DNA of 26,290 nt from CAZYWA01 sp964650975 [NCBI: uncultured bacterium] (GTDB lineage Bacteria > JADJOY01): the NCBI GenBank assembly GCA_964650975.1, contig CAZYWA010000033.1:1-26290 (forward strand), written 5' to 3'. This document shows, piece by piece, positions 7,200 through 14,919 of this stretch. Positions within the stretch are counted from its first letter, which is position 1. Each line of letters opens with the position of its first letter. The notes beneath the pieces were generated by a model. The model saw only the letters and a list, made by a program, of their open reading frames with translations, had not been told where the DNA came from and made no database searches. A program made the position numbers and the translations under genes.

Positions 7200-7630
7200 G
7201 CGCGCCCCACCTGGAGCGAGTCGTGGCACTCGTCGAGCGGCTCTCAGCGAAGGTGCCGAGCACGCTGCTCGGCGATGCCGTGATCTTCGGCTCGGCCGCG
7301 ATCGCGCTCCGGGGCTTCGATCTCGGGCGCGAGATCGGCGATCTCGACCTGCTGGTCTCCGACGCCACCTTCGAGTCGCTGCGAACGGCGCTCGGGGAGG
7401 TCGTCGAGGTCCGCGGCTCGACCGCGGTCGTGGTGGGCGCGCCGGGTGTCGAGATCCTGAAGGAGCTGGCCGGAGTCGATCACCGAGCGGTGGTGGAGCG
7501 CGCGTCGCCGACGCCGGCCTCCGGCGGCCTGAAGGTGGCGGCGCTCGACGACGTCATCGCGTGGAAGCGCGCTCAGCATCGCCCCAAGGACCTGGCCGAT
7601 CTCGCAAAGCTCGGCGTGCCCCCGCGCTGA
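7196..7630 (+). CDS. Nucleotidyltransferase-like protein
   Basis: A 144-residue protein with the fingerprint of the DNA polymerase beta-type nucleotidyltransferase fold: [10 protein letters not shown] followed by IGDLDLLVS (GS...D-x-D). The C-terminal part, [20 protein letters not shown], is typical of the AbiEii/minimal nucleotidyltransferase group (K-x-x-RxKDxxD). Its job could be nucleotide transfer to a protein or RNA, or to a small molecule. The GTG start overlaps the folE stop (GTGA), so it is co-translated with folE. No HEPN or antitoxin partner follows: the next 150 nt contain only a repeat and a hairpin. The family assignment is moderate and the substrate unknown. Confidence 0.7.
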   Translation: MSAPHLERVVALVERLSAKVPSTLLGDAVIFGSAAIALRGFDLGREIGDLDLLVSDATFESLRTALGEVVEVRGSTAVVVGAPGVEILKELAGVDHRAVVERASPTPASGGLKVAALDDVIAWKRAQHRPKDLADLAKLGVPPR

Positions 7631-7690
7631 GGTCGGCGCGCGACCTCGTTGCGGCGGTGGGGCGATGTAAAAGCACCGCGCCCCAGGCGC

Positions 7691-7741
7691 GCGGCGAGCA
7701 AAGCGAGCCGACTCGGGAGTGGGGCCCCGAAAGAAATCGCA
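7691..7741 (-). repeat. Dispersed repeat, copy B, with compensated hairpin
   Basis: Inverted relative to 4051-4100. The hairpin is kept although bases changed: TTGGGG/CCCCAA in copy A becomes TCGGGG/TCCCGA here, so one T-A pair is replaced by C-G and one G-C by G-T. It lies between the convergent nucleotidyltransferase and DUF190 genes. Confidence 0.6.
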
Positions 7742-7754
7742 CTTTTTTCGGGGC

Positions 7755-7775
7755 GGGGGGCTTGAAAAGCCCCCC
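7755..7775. terminator. Strong hairpin between convergent genes
   Basis: A perfect 9-bp stem, GGGGGGCTT-GAA-AAGCCCCCC. It sits 8 nt past the stop of the DUF190 gene (minus strand) and 125 nt past the nucleotidyltransferase stop. Neither side has a T-tract in the right place, so it may end transcription in a different way or just protect mRNA 3' ends. Confidence 0.5.
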
Positions 7776-7783
7776 GAGGAAAC

Positions 7784-8128
7784 TCACTCCTTCGGGCGCG
7801 CCGCGTACTTGAGGACGCGGACCTTCTCGATCGTCACCAGGCCCTCGACGACCATCTCGTCGAGGATCGCGGTGAGGGCGGGGAGGTGCTTCTCGGTCTC
7901 CACGATCTCGACGAGGATCGGGAGATCGCTCGAGAGCTCGAGGATCTTCGAGGTGTGCACCACGCTGTGGGCACCGAAGCCGCCGATGCCGCGGAACACG
8001 GTGGCGCCGGCGAAGCCGTCGCGGCGCAGGCGTTCGAGCAAGGCGCTCCACAGCGTCTTGCCGTGCCACTGGTCGCTCTCGCCGATGAACACCCGCACCA
8101 GGTGCTGTTCGCCGGTGAGCACTCGCAT
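7784..8128 (-). CDS. DUF190 family protein
   Basis: A 114-residue protein matching the DUF190 pattern: an N-terminal LVRVFIGESDQWHGKTLWSALLERLR, then GATVFRGIGGFG, and LPILVEIVETEKHL, a ferredoxin-like alpha/beta fold. These proteins are often encoded next to crcB, as here, 46 nt downstream of it, but their biochemical role is not established; a regulatory or accessory role in fluoride/ion export is an inference. The ATG at 8128 was chosen since it begins the conserved domain; an upstream in-frame extension is basic and non-conserved-looking. It is probably the last gene of the uppP-crcB-DUF190 operon. Confidence 0.8.
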   Translation of the reverse strand: MRVLTGEQHLVRVFIGESDQWHGKTLWSALLERLRRDGFAGATVFRGIGGFGAHSVVHTSKILELSSDLPILVEIVETEKHLPALTAILDEMVVEGLVTIEKVRVLKYAARPKE

Positions 8129-8174
8129 CGGGGTTCTCGTCTGGCTCGCGTCGCGCCGTTGGCAGTCTCGGTGG

Positions 8175-8573
8175 TCAGGTTCCCGCGACGGCCCGCCCCG
8201 CCGCAAGTCCCGCCAGTCCCGCCCCGCAGCAGAGCAACACGGTGGCGAAGAAGTTGGCGAGGCCGGCCCGCCACTCGGAGTCCATCAGGAAGCCCAAGGT
8301 CTCGTAGTTGAAGGTCGAGTAGGTGGTGAGGCCGCCCATCACGCCGGTGGTGAGGAAGAGTCGTGCCGCGGGCGAGATCGCCGAGGTGGTGAGCCCCACG
8401 TGCATGATCAGGCCGATCAGGAAGCAACCGGTCACGTTCACGATCAGCGTGCCGTAGGGAAACCCCGAGCCGAGCAGCTTGAGCGCGCCTTGCGAAACCA
8501 GGTAGCGCGCGCCGCCGCCCAGCGCGCTACCGAGACAGACCAGAAGCAATCGCTGCACGGTGGCACCGGGCAC
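8175..8573 (-). CDS. crcB: Fluoride channel/exporter CrcB
   Basis: A 132-residue four-helix membrane protein of the Fluc/CrcB family, which works as a dual-topology dimer letting fluoride leave the cell. Seen motifs: GGGARY near 19-24, GTLIVNVTGCFLIG (41-54) with the conserved Asn46, and GVMGGLTTYSTFNYETL (77-93) with the TTYSTF loop and the Phe that lines the pore. Length is typical. The start used is a GTG at 8573, 9 nt after the uppP stop; a later GTG (VQRLLLV) is possible. No fluoride riboswitch is evident upstream. Confidence 0.92.
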   Translation of the reverse strand: MPGATVQRLLLVCLGSALGGGARYLVSQGALKLLGSGFPYGTLIVNVTGCFLIGLIMHVGLTTSAISPAARLFLTTGVMGGLTTYSTFNYETLGFLMDSEWRAGLANFFATVLLCCGAGLAGLAAGRAVAGT

Positions 8574-8582
8574 GCGATCGGC

Positions 8583-9413
8583 TCAGTGAAGGTGGCCCGT
8601 GAAGAAGGCGGCGCAGATCGCGGCGCCGACGATCACGCGATACACGACGAACAACCGGAACGTGTGCGTGCGAACGTGGCGCAGGAACCAGGCCACCACA
8701 CCGCCGGCCACGATGCCCGAGACCACGAACCCCACCGCGAGCACCGCCCACTGCTCGCCGGTGAGCGCGATCCGGTACTTGAGCATCGAGTACCCGGCCG
8801 CGGCGAACATCGTGGGAATGCTGAGCAGGAAGCTGAAGTCGGTGGCGACCGTGCGGGTGAGGCCGCCCAGCAAGCCGCCCATGATCGTGGCGCCGGAGCG
8901 GGAGACGCCCGGGACGAGGCTCGCGACCTGCGCGACGCCGATCCCCAGTGCTTGGCCCGGACTGACCTTCTCGAGCGCCGGGGTATCGGCCTTGTCCTTG
9001 GTCACGCGCTCGATGATCTCGATCAGGATGCCGCCCACCAGGAGCGCCAGACCGATCGGCAGCGCGTGCTCCATGAGCGCGTCGATCTTCTTCTTGAACG
9101 CCACCCCGACCAGCGCGGCCGGCACGAACGCCAGCATCACCAGCACCAGCGGGTCGCGGGCCTTGGTGGCCAGGTCGCTCTTGGCGAAGAGCTCGCTCAC
9201 GAACCGCATCAGCGTCTTCCAGTAGAAGACCACCACGGCCAGGATCGCGCCCAGCTGGATCACCACCGTGAAGAGCCGCCAGAACGGGTCGGCGTCGAGA
9301 TCGAGGCCCAGCAGTTGCTCGACCACCAGCATGTGGCCGGTGCTCGAGATGGGCAGGAACTCGGTGATTCCTTCGACGATTCCGATCAGCACGGCGAGGA
9401 CGAAATGGTTCAT
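8583..9413 (-). CDS. uppP: Undecaprenyl-diphosphatase
   Basis: A 276-residue integral membrane enzyme that removes a phosphate from undecaprenyl diphosphate, recycling the carrier lipid for wall and polysaccharide synthesis. Both catalytic motifs are present: EGITEFLPISSTGHM (14-28) and PGVSRSGATI (168-177, R172). Multiple membrane segments and the length fit BacA/UppP. The ATG at 9413 is preceded by CGGAG at a workable distance. It is probably the first gene of uppP-crcB-DUF190. The 135-nt gap upstream, to the radical SAM gene, shows no clear motif. Together with the PAP2-PMT fusion it provides two carrier-lipid enzymes near a glycosyltransferase-rich region. Confidence 0.95.
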   Translation of the reverse strand: MNHFVLAVLIGIVEGITEFLPISSTGHMLVVEQLLGLDLDADPFWRLFTVVIQLGAILAVVVFYWKTLMRFVSELFAKSDLATKARDPLVLVMLAFVPAALVGVAFKKKIDALMEHALPIGLALLVGGILIEIIERVTKDKADTPALEKVSPGQALGIGVAQVASLVPGVSRSGATIMGGLLGGLTRTVATDFSFLLSIPTMFAAAGYSMLKYRIALTGEQWAVLAVGFVVSGIVAGGVVAWFLRHVRTHTFRLFVVYRVIVGAAICAAFFTGHLH

Positions 9414-9548
9414 CGGGGCGGCTCCGGTGGCGTTACGGCGCGAGAATCCGAGCCCACGGTGCGCGCGAGGATGGCCCGCGCACCGGGACCGGTGCAAGCG
9501 TGTGGCTGCCTTGGACGAAGGCCGCGCGGCCCGAATTCGATCCGGCGC

Positions 9549-11153
9549 TCAGCCCGCGAGCATTCGCGGAAAGAGCAGCCGGTCGAGCATCGTGGCGCGC
9601 AGGCTCGCGAGCGGCCTGAGCGGCGCCCGCCACCAGCGGCGCAGGAAGTAGCCCGCGGTGCCGAGCGCCACGGCCGGGCGGCGCACCAAGAGCCGAGCGG
9701 CCCGGCGGCCCAGGAGCCTCAGCACGTCTCGCATGAACGCGTCGCGCAGGTCGAGCAGCTCCTCGGCGCGGAACTCGGGCGTGGTGAGGTGCGCGAACGG
9801 ATGGGTGTGGGCGGCGATGCTCGAGCTGCTCGCGGCGCTCGAGAGCGGCTCGGTCAGGTAGCCCCGTGCGGTGGCGATCTCGTGGACCTTGGTGCCCACG
9901 TGCGGCTCGACCACGTTGACGTGCGGCACCACGCCGTACTCGCGGAGCAGCCAGCCCGCGAAGTCGAGGGTGCGCTGCATCTGGGCGCGGGTCTCGCCGG
10001 GCATGCCGAGCAGATAGAACGCGTGAACGTCGAGGCCGACCTTCTTGCAGCTCCTCGCGGCGGCGATCACCGCGTCGAGATCGAGGCGCTTGTCGACGAT
10101 CCGGGCGAGCACATCGGGATCGCCCGACTCGACACCCAGGATCATGTACGTGCAGCCGGCTTGCTTCGCGAGCGCCACGAGGTCGTCGTCGAGATCGTCG
10201 GCGCGCACACCGTTCGGCGTGTCCCAGGTGACGTCGCGGAACTCGGAGCGAAGGCCTTCCAGGATCTTGCGAAAACGCGCGCGATTCACCGTGACGTTGT
10301 CATCGTTGATGTGCAGGTGGCGGACGCCGTAGCGCGAGCGCAAGAGGCGCACGTGCTCGATCACGTGCTCGGGAGTGTGGGCGCGAAACGCGTGGCCCGC
10401 GAGCTTGGGCGCGTCGCAGAACGTACAGCGGTACGGACAACCGCGGCTGGTGATGATCGACACCCGCCGGTTCGAGCCCGGGCGGCCGAACGCGAACTTG
10501 CTCGCGAAACCTCGCTCGAAGAGCGCGAAATACTTCTCCAGGTCGACGAGCGGGTACGCGGGGAACCCGAGCGCGTCGACATCGGCGACGCGCTCCGGCG
10601 GAGCGCCGTGCTCGATGCCGCCGCCGCTTCGGAAAACCGTGCCCGGGATCGCGCCGAGCGGCGCGCCCGAGATCAACGCCCGGACGAGCGCGGGAAACGC
10701 GATCTCGCCCTCGCCGCGAAACGCCACGTCGACGCACGGCTCGGCGTCGAGCACCGATTCCGGGTCGTTGCTGGCGTGCGGCCCGCCGACCACCACGCGC
10801 GCGCCGGGCGCCGCGTCGCGAGCCAGGCGCGCGGCGGCGAGCGCGAAGGGCAGGTGATCGGTGAACGGATTGTTGATGCCGACCACATCCGGCCGGAACG
10901 ACTCGATCTCGCCGCGGATCCGCTCGTCGGAAGCGCCGAAGCGCACCAGCGGATCGCGACCCGGGGCACGCGTCAGATCGGGTTCGGCGAGCGCGTCGAA
11001 GAGCCGCACCTCCATCCCGTGGCGCTCGAGCGCCGCGCCCAGGTAGAGCGGGCCGAGCGGGATCTCGAGGCGCGGACCGTCGGGAAACGGACGGTTCCGG
11101 AACACGGCCGGCGGCCGCAAGAGGAGCACGCGAGGTCGCGTGGCGATCGACAT
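9549..11153 (-). CDS. B12-binding-type radical SAM enzyme (class B methyltransferase-like)
   Basis: 534 residues. The first ~190 form a Rossmann-like cobalamin-binding-type domain (RVLLLRPP, LGPLYLGAALERHG, VGINNPF, VVVGGPHAS). From ~230 the radical SAM core begins with RGCPYRCTFC, giving the 4Fe-4S ligands C239, C243 and C246, followed by HLHINDDNVTVN, MILGVESGD and FYLLGMPGETRAQ. Such proteins use S-adenosylmethionine and often cobalamin for methylation or cyclisation of unactivated carbons. The C-terminal ~70 residues are Arg/Leu-rich and may associate with membrane. The ATG at 11153 lies 45 nt after the extended -10 motif. Codons continue upstream in the same frame without stop, but that part is opposite the MBL gene and not coding. 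It is transcribed away from the MBL gene. Confidence 0.9.
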   Translation of the reverse strand: MSIATRPRVLLLRPPAVFRNRPFPDGPRLEIPLGPLYLGAALERHGMEVRLFDALAEPDLTRAPGRDPLVRFGASDERIRGEIESFRPDVVGINNPFTDHLPFALAAARLARDAAPGARVVVGGPHASNDPESVLDAEPCVDVAFRGEGEIAFPALVRALISGAPLGAIPGTVFRSGGGIEHGAPPERVADVDALGFPAYPLVDLEKYFALFERGFASKFAFGRPGSNRRVSIITSRGCPYRCTFCDAPKLAGHAFRAHTPEHVIEHVRLLRSRYGVRHLHINDDNVTVNRARFRKILEGLRSEFRDVTWDTPNGVRADDLDDDLVALAKQAGCTYMILGVESGDPDVLARIVDKRLDLDAVIAAARSCKKVGLDVHAFYLLGMPGETRAQMQRTLDFAGWLLREYGVVPHVNVVEPHVGTKVHEIATARGYLTEPLSSAASSSSIAAHTHPFAHLTTPEFRAEELLDLRDAFMRDVLRLLGRRAARLLVRRPAVALGTAGYFLRRWWRAPLRPLASLRATMLDRLLFPRMLAG

Positions 11154-11178
11154 GTAGGCAGAACGAAAAGCGGATCGG

Positions 11179-11209
11179 CGAAGGGGAAAGCAAGCGAATT
11201 CTACCACGT
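11179..11209 (-). promoter_or_regulatory. Extended -10 promoter and leader shared with the 14920-14951 site
   Basis: ACGTGGTAGAAT begins the element: TG, one base, TAGAAT (11203-11198) is an extended -10. The next bases TCGCTTGCTTTCCCCTTCG match the leader of the second radical SAM gene with three substitutions and one gap over 32 columns. No good -35 is seen, as expected for extended -10 promoters. Confidence 0.6.
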
Positions 11210-11267
11210 GACGCGTTGGGCCCCTGGCGGGCGGTGCGTCCGTGTGAGTCCGGGACCAAGTCCGTTT

Positions 11268-11433
11268 GGCGGCGTCGCGGCGGGCGCTCGCCCCTGGGCA
11301 CGGCCGGCCATCGCATCGACGCTTGGGGCAGGCCGGCCTGCATTCGGCCTCGCGCGCACATCGTCGCGACGACCACGCCCTTCCGATGCTCGGCCTCGAG
11401 CACCCCGGGGCGAGCGCCTGCCGCCACGCCGCC
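11268..11433. repeat. Long imperfect inverted repeat with central palindrome
   Basis: Arms 11268-11298 and 11403-11433 pair at 28 of 31 positions and are separated by 104 nt. Inside the loop, near the middle, is a perfect 14-bp palindrome GCAGGCCGGCCTGC (11328-11341). The 459-nt gap 11154-11612 has no gene I can support. It might be a structured RNA, a remnant of a mobile element, or coding debris. Confidence 0.5.
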
Positions 11434-11539
11434 TCGCAATCGATCGTGGCCGAGCCGTGCCCGAGCACGGCCACCGGACGGCCGGCGCCCGAGCCGGAGG
11501 TCGGCAAACTGCCACACCACCGTTCGCCCGCTTCCGCGA

Positions 11540-11567
11540 TTGCACATCGCTCGCCCTTTGATAGGAT
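11540..11567 (+). promoter_or_regulatory. Promoter of the MBL-fold gene
   Basis: TTGCAC (11540-11545), 16 nt, TAGGAT (11562-11567), with TG at the extended -10 position. The start codon follows 46 nt after the -10, close to the 45-nt distance at the two shared radical SAM promoters. Confidence 0.45.
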
Positions 11568-11612
11568 CGAGCGTCGAGCGTCGCGGGTAGCCGTGCGCGC
11601 AACAGAGCCACC

Positions 11613-12449
11613 GTGACGTTTCAGATCCGCTTCTGGGGAGTGCGCGGCTCGGTTCCCACGCCCGGCACCGGAACGCTGCGGTTCGGAGGCAACACCTCCT
11701 GCGTCGAGGTGCGCGCCGGGAACCGGCTGCTGGTGCTCGATTCGGGCACCGGCGTCATCGGCCTCGGCCGCGGGCTCGAGAAGCAGCGGAGCGTCGAGGT
11801 GGATCTCCTGATGAGCCACCTCCACTGGGACCACATCCAAGGATTTCCGTTCTTCGATCCGGCGTTCCGGAGCGACGCGCTGATCCGGATCCACGGCGGC
11901 ACCAGGTTCACCGACAGCTTCGAGCGCGCGTTCGCCGAGCAAATGGGCGGCGTTCACCATCCTGTGCCGTTCCGCACCCTGCCCGCGAAGATCGAGTTCG
12001 TGGACGTTCACGCCGGCCGGAAGCTCGACCTCGACCGGGACGTGTCGGTGCGCACCGTGGAGCTCGACCATCCGGGCGGCTCGCTCGGCTACCGGATCGA
12101 ATACCGCGGCCGCTCCGTGGTCTACGCCACCGACCACGAGCACTTCAGCTTCGTCGACCCGGCATTGCTGGAGCTGGCCCGCGACACCGACGTGCTCATC
12201 TACGACGCGATGTACACCGAGGACGAGTACCTGGGGGCCGTTGGCTTCCACCACGTCGGCTGGGGCCACTCGACGTGGCAGTACGGGGTGCGCACCGCCC
12301 GCGAGGCGGGCGCCAAACGGCTGGTGCTCTTCCACCACGACCCGCATCACGACGACACCTTCCTCCTCGGAGTCGAGAGCGCCGCGCGAGCGCTTTTCCC
12401 GAACACCAGCGCGGCCTTCGAGGGACTGGTGATCGACCTCGATGTCTGA
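11613..12449 (+). CDS. MBL-fold metallohydrolase
   Basis: A 278-residue metallo-beta-lactamase fold protein. It begins FWGVRGSVPTPG, typical of the phosphodiesterase-like MBL group, and has LDSGTG, the metal motif H69-x-H71-x-D73-H74 (SHLHWDH), H153 (LDHPGG), D174 (YATDHEH), GHS at 218-220 and LFHHDPHHDD near 240. All expected metal ligands for a dinuclear zinc or iron site are present. The substrate is not known; cyclic nucleotides or other phosphoesters are possible for this group. No signal peptide is seen, so it is cytoplasmic. The GTG start is preceded by a plausible promoter. The glycosyltransferase gene follows 12 nt downstream, which suggests an operon. Confidence 0.88.
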   Translation: MTFQIRFWGVRGSVPTPGTGTLRFGGNTSCVEVRAGNRLLVLDSGTGVIGLGRGLEKQRSVEVDLLMSHLHWDHIQGFPFFDPAFRSDALIRIHGGTRFTDSFERAFAEQMGGVHHPVPFRTLPAKIEFVDVHAGRKLDLDRDVSVRTVELDHPGGSLGYRIEYRGRSVVYATDHEHFSFVDPALLELARDTDVLIYDAMYTEDEYLGAVGFHHVGWGHSTWQYGVRTAREAGAKRLVLFHHDPHHDDTFLLGVESAARALFPNTSAAFEGLVIDLDV

Positions 12450-12461
12450 GCGCGCGGCTCG

Positions 12462-13739
12462 TTGATCCTCTTCCTGCCGTATGACGTGCTCTCGTCGGTC
12501 ACCCGCCAGCTCGAGCTGGCGGAGGAGCTGCGCGGTCGCGGCCACGAGGTGCGCTTCGCCGGCGCCGGGCCGTTCCTCGATCTGATCGCCGACGCGGGCT
12601 TCGAGGCCGAGCCGCTCGCCAACCTGCGCGCCGAGCGGTTGCTCACGCACCTGCGTGCCATGCGCGAGAACCTCGCGGGGCTGGGAAAGGCCGCCGCCGG
12701 CCTGTGGCGAGAGCTCGATCTGGGTGGTTATCTCGACGCCGAGCTGGCGCTCTTCGCGCGGCTCTCGCCGTCGCTGGTCGTGAGCGAGGAACGCCCCACC
12801 GCGCAGCTCTCGGCGCGAATCCGGCGCGTGCCGCATGTGTCGCTCCGGAATTCCTACCGCACGCCTTACTCGACGACCGCGATGCTGGACGTCGGCGGAA
12901 GCCTGCTCCGGCGCCTGCACCGCGACCCCACCGTGGTGCAGGCCAAGATCACGCGCTGGATCGGCGCGCCGTTCTTCGCGCGGCTGCGCTCGATCGCACG
13001 GAGCCGCGGGCTCGAAACGCGGCTCGATTACGACGATTACTTGAATGGCGACGATCTCTCGCTGCTTTGCGACGTGCCGGAATTCGCGCCCACGCGGTCA
13101 CTGCCCGAAAACCACGTGGTGATCGGACCGCTCTACTGGGACCCGCTGTGGCCCGATCCCGAGTGGCTGGAGGAGCTTCCCGCCGATCGCTCCACGGTGT
13201 ACGTGTCACTCGGTTCGAGCGGCACGTCCGCGCTCTTCCATGCCATCGCCGACGGCTTGCGCGCGGACGGCGCGCCGGTGGCGATCGCGACCGGACGCCA
13301 GATAGCACGCGATCAGTTGCCGTCCGGCGACGGCGTGTGGACCGCCGAGCTGGTACGCGCGACCCGCGTGCTCGAGCGAGTGGGGCTCTGCATCTGTCAC
13401 GGCGGGAACGGCACCGTGTACCAGGCGCTCTCGCGCGGCGTGCCGCTGGTGTGCATTCCGACGCATCTCGAGCAGCGCTGGAACGCGCGGCGCGTGGCCG
13501 AACTGGGGCTCGGTATCCACCTCGACTGGGCCGCGCTGCGCCGCGATCCGGCGGTGCTGCGTCGCGCGGTCGCGACGATTCGTCAGACGCCGGAATACGC
13601 GCAGCGCGCCGCGGAATGGCAGAAACGAATCGCGGAGTGGAAAGCGCCACGCCTCGCGGCGGATGCGATCGAACGGTTGCTGCGGTCGCGAAAGTCGCCC
13701 CCGTCGCGCGGGGAGGGCGTGGCTCCCGCCGCGCCGTGA
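12462..13739 (+). CDS. GT1-family (MGT/UGT-like) glycosyltransferase
   Basis: 425 residues in the two-Rossmann GT-B arrangement. The N-terminal domain has LFLPYDVLSSVTRQLELAEELRGRGHEV, the typical acceptor-domain start. The C-terminal donor domain has TVYVSLGSSG (246-255), CHGGNGTVYQALSRGVPL (312-329) and HLEQRWNARRV, the GT1 signature for nucleotide-sugar binding. It likely glycosylates a small or lipid-like acceptor; the sugar cannot be inferred. The start is a TTG at 12462, 12 nt after the MBL stop, chosen because it begins the conserved first strand; the distance fits translational coupling. The last ~20 residues are a proline/basic tail without conserved motifs. Confidence 0.9.
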   Translation: MILFLPYDVLSSVTRQLELAEELRGRGHEVRFAGAGPFLDLIADAGFEAEPLANLRAERLLTHLRAMRENLAGLGKAAAGLWRELDLGGYLDAELALFARLSPSLVVSEERPTAQLSARIRRVPHVSLRNSYRTPYSTTAMLDVGGSLLRRLHRDPTVVQAKITRWIGAPFFARLRSIARSRGLETRLDYDDYLNGDDLSLLCDVPEFAPTRSLPENHVVIGPLYWDPLWPDPEWLEELPADRSTVYVSLGSSGTSALFHAIADGLRADGAPVAIATGRQIARDQLPSGDGVWTAELVRATRVLERVGLCICHGGNGTVYQALSRGVPLVCIPTHLEQRWNARRVAELGLGIHLDWAALRRDPAVLRRAVATIRQTPEYAQRAAEWQKRIAEWKAPRLAADAIERLLRSRKSPPSRGEGVAPAAP

Positions 13740-13757
13740 TCGATCGCGAGCTGCCAT

Positions 13758-13777
13758 GGACCGGCGGGAGCCGGTCC
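13758..13777. terminator. Hairpin between convergent genes
   Basis: A perfect 8-bp stem GGACCGGC-GGGA-GCCGGTCC in the 55-nt gap between the GT1 stop (13739) and the stop of the next minus-strand gene (13795). Position suggests a shared bidirectional terminator, although no T-tract is present. Confidence 0.5.
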
Positions 13778-13794
13778 CTCCCGACGGCGAGCCG

Positions 13795-14895
13795 TCAGCC
13801 CGCCGGCGGTGCCGCCACCACGCGACGACCGGTCGCGCGGTAGAGCTTGCAGCAGCGGGCACAGCCGGGATACGAGCCGCCGGCTTCGTCTAGGGCGCGG
13901 CGCAGGCGGCGGAAGTCGGGCGCGTTCCACAGCCTCGCGAGTGGGGCGTCGCGGACGTTGCCGAGGGTTCGCTGGATGAACTGGCAGAACACCACGTCGC
14001 CGCTCGCCAGCACCCGCAGGTCGGTCCACGGGTAATGACAGCGGGCGCGGATCGTGACGCTGGCGTCGCCGTACCAGGCGCGCCGCTCGTCGCGATCGAG
14101 ATCGGGCTTCACCCACACTGGGATCCCGTTCGGGCCCGGCAGCACCGCGGGCTCGCTGAAGCCGCGCGCCGGGACGTCGGGCGCCGCGAGGCCCGGATCG
14201 GGCTCGCCGGTGTGCTTCGTCCACGAAGCGGCGTGCGCGGCGCGCAACGCGGCGGTGAAGAGCGTCGGGTGCTGGAAGGTGACGCCGTCGACCTGGAACT
14301 CGTGGGCCAGGCGTAGCGTCGAGTCGGTGTCGGCGTGCGGCAGCACGCAGTTGAGCAGGATCTTGGTGCCGCGGCGATGCCGCGCGGCGAACGCGAGACC
14401 TTCGCGCTCCGCTTCGCCCGTAGGCGTCTCGGCGTCGAGCGAGTGGGGGGAGATCAGCAGGTAGCTGGGCTTCGCGTCGAGCAGCTTGCGGCCGCGCTCG
14501 GTGGCGAGCAGCACGCCGTTGGTGTTGAGCCCGATCCGGATGCCACGCGAGGTCGCGGCCGCCACGATCTCGGCCAGATCGGCGCGCACCAGCGGCTCGC
14601 CTCCGGTGAGATAGAGTCCGGCCCCGAGTCGCGCGGCATCGGCCACCAGCGCCAGCGCTTCGCCCGTCGAAAGCTCCGCGCCGCCGCCGTTCAGGACGTC
14701 CGGTTGAAGAAAGCAGAACGCACAGTCGAGGTTGCAGCGGGTGGTGATTTCCCAGGTGACCGCGAGCGGCGGCGCCGCGCGACCGCGTCCCAGCGCGTGC
14801 TCGAAGGGCAGCGAGAGTGCCCGCGCGGCCACGCGCCAGGGCGGCACGCTGCCCACCACGCGCAGATGCGCCAGCTTGGATGCGAGACCGCTCAC
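13795..14895 (-). CDS. Radical SAM protein with SPASM-like C-terminus
   Basis: 366 residues. The TTRCNLDCAFC motif supplies the cluster ligands C54, C58 and C61; YLTGGEPL and GLNTNG follow, as in PqqE/MoaA-type enzymes. The C-terminus has RCHYPWTDLRVLASGDVVFCQF, GNVRDAPLARLWNAPDFR and YPGCARCCKLY, a SPASM-like set of cysteines for one or two extra Fe-S clusters. Family members modify peptides, sugars or other small molecules. The start is proposed at the GTG at 14895: it lies exactly 45 nt after a TAGAAT element, matching the first radical SAM gene. The longer frame from 14949 would place the promoter inside the gene. The GH78-like gene is transcribed divergently. Confidence 0.85.
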   Translation of the reverse strand: MSGLASKLAHLRVVGSVPPWRVAARALSLPFEHALGRGRAAPPLAVTWEITTRCNLDCAFCFLQPDVLNGGGAELSTGEALALVADAARLGAGLYLTGGEPLVRADLAEIVAAATSRGIRIGLNTNGVLLATERGRKLLDAKPSYLLISPHSLDAETPTGEAEREGLAFAARHRRGTKILLNCVLPHADTDSTLRLAHEFQVDGVTFQHPTLFTAALRAAHAASWTKHTGEPDPGLAAPDVPARGFSEPAVLPGPNGIPVWVKPDLDRDERRAWYGDASVTIRARCHYPWTDLRVLASGDVVFCQFIQRTLGNVRDAPLARLWNAPDFRRLRRALDEAGGSYPGCARCCKLYRATGRRVVAAPPAG

Positions 14896-14919
14896 GAGGT
14901 CACGAGAGGAGCGGCGTTC

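Noticed and set aside
9414-9548. Fluoride riboswitch before uppP-crcB
   Set aside because: No GG-ATGGNGTTC-CC type fold or other fluoride riboswitch core was found in this gap or in the short gap before crcB.
11240-11480. Fragments such as VVVATMCARGRMQAGL and AVLGHGSATIDCEAAW on the minus strand, reminiscent of a thiolase C-terminus
   Set aside because: The pieces are in different frames and too short; the similarity is weak and may come from the repeat-rich GC sequence.
7719-11561. Plus-strand frame of about 1280 codons
   Set aside because: It mirrors DUF190, crcB, uppP and the radical SAM gene on the other strand; composition is rich in Arg, His and Gln with no recognisable motif.
11154-11612. 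Cobalamin riboswitch upstream of the B12-type radical SAM genes
   Set aside because: I looked for the conserved B12-box sequence (GCCACTG) and a surrounding fold upstream of all three B12-type genes and found none.
11154-12920. Uninterrupted minus-strand frame continuing upstream of the radical SAM gene for about 590 codons
   Set aside because: It lies opposite the well-supported MBL and GT1 genes, has the arginine- and proline-rich composition of an antisense frame, and the radical SAM domain starts naturally at 11153.
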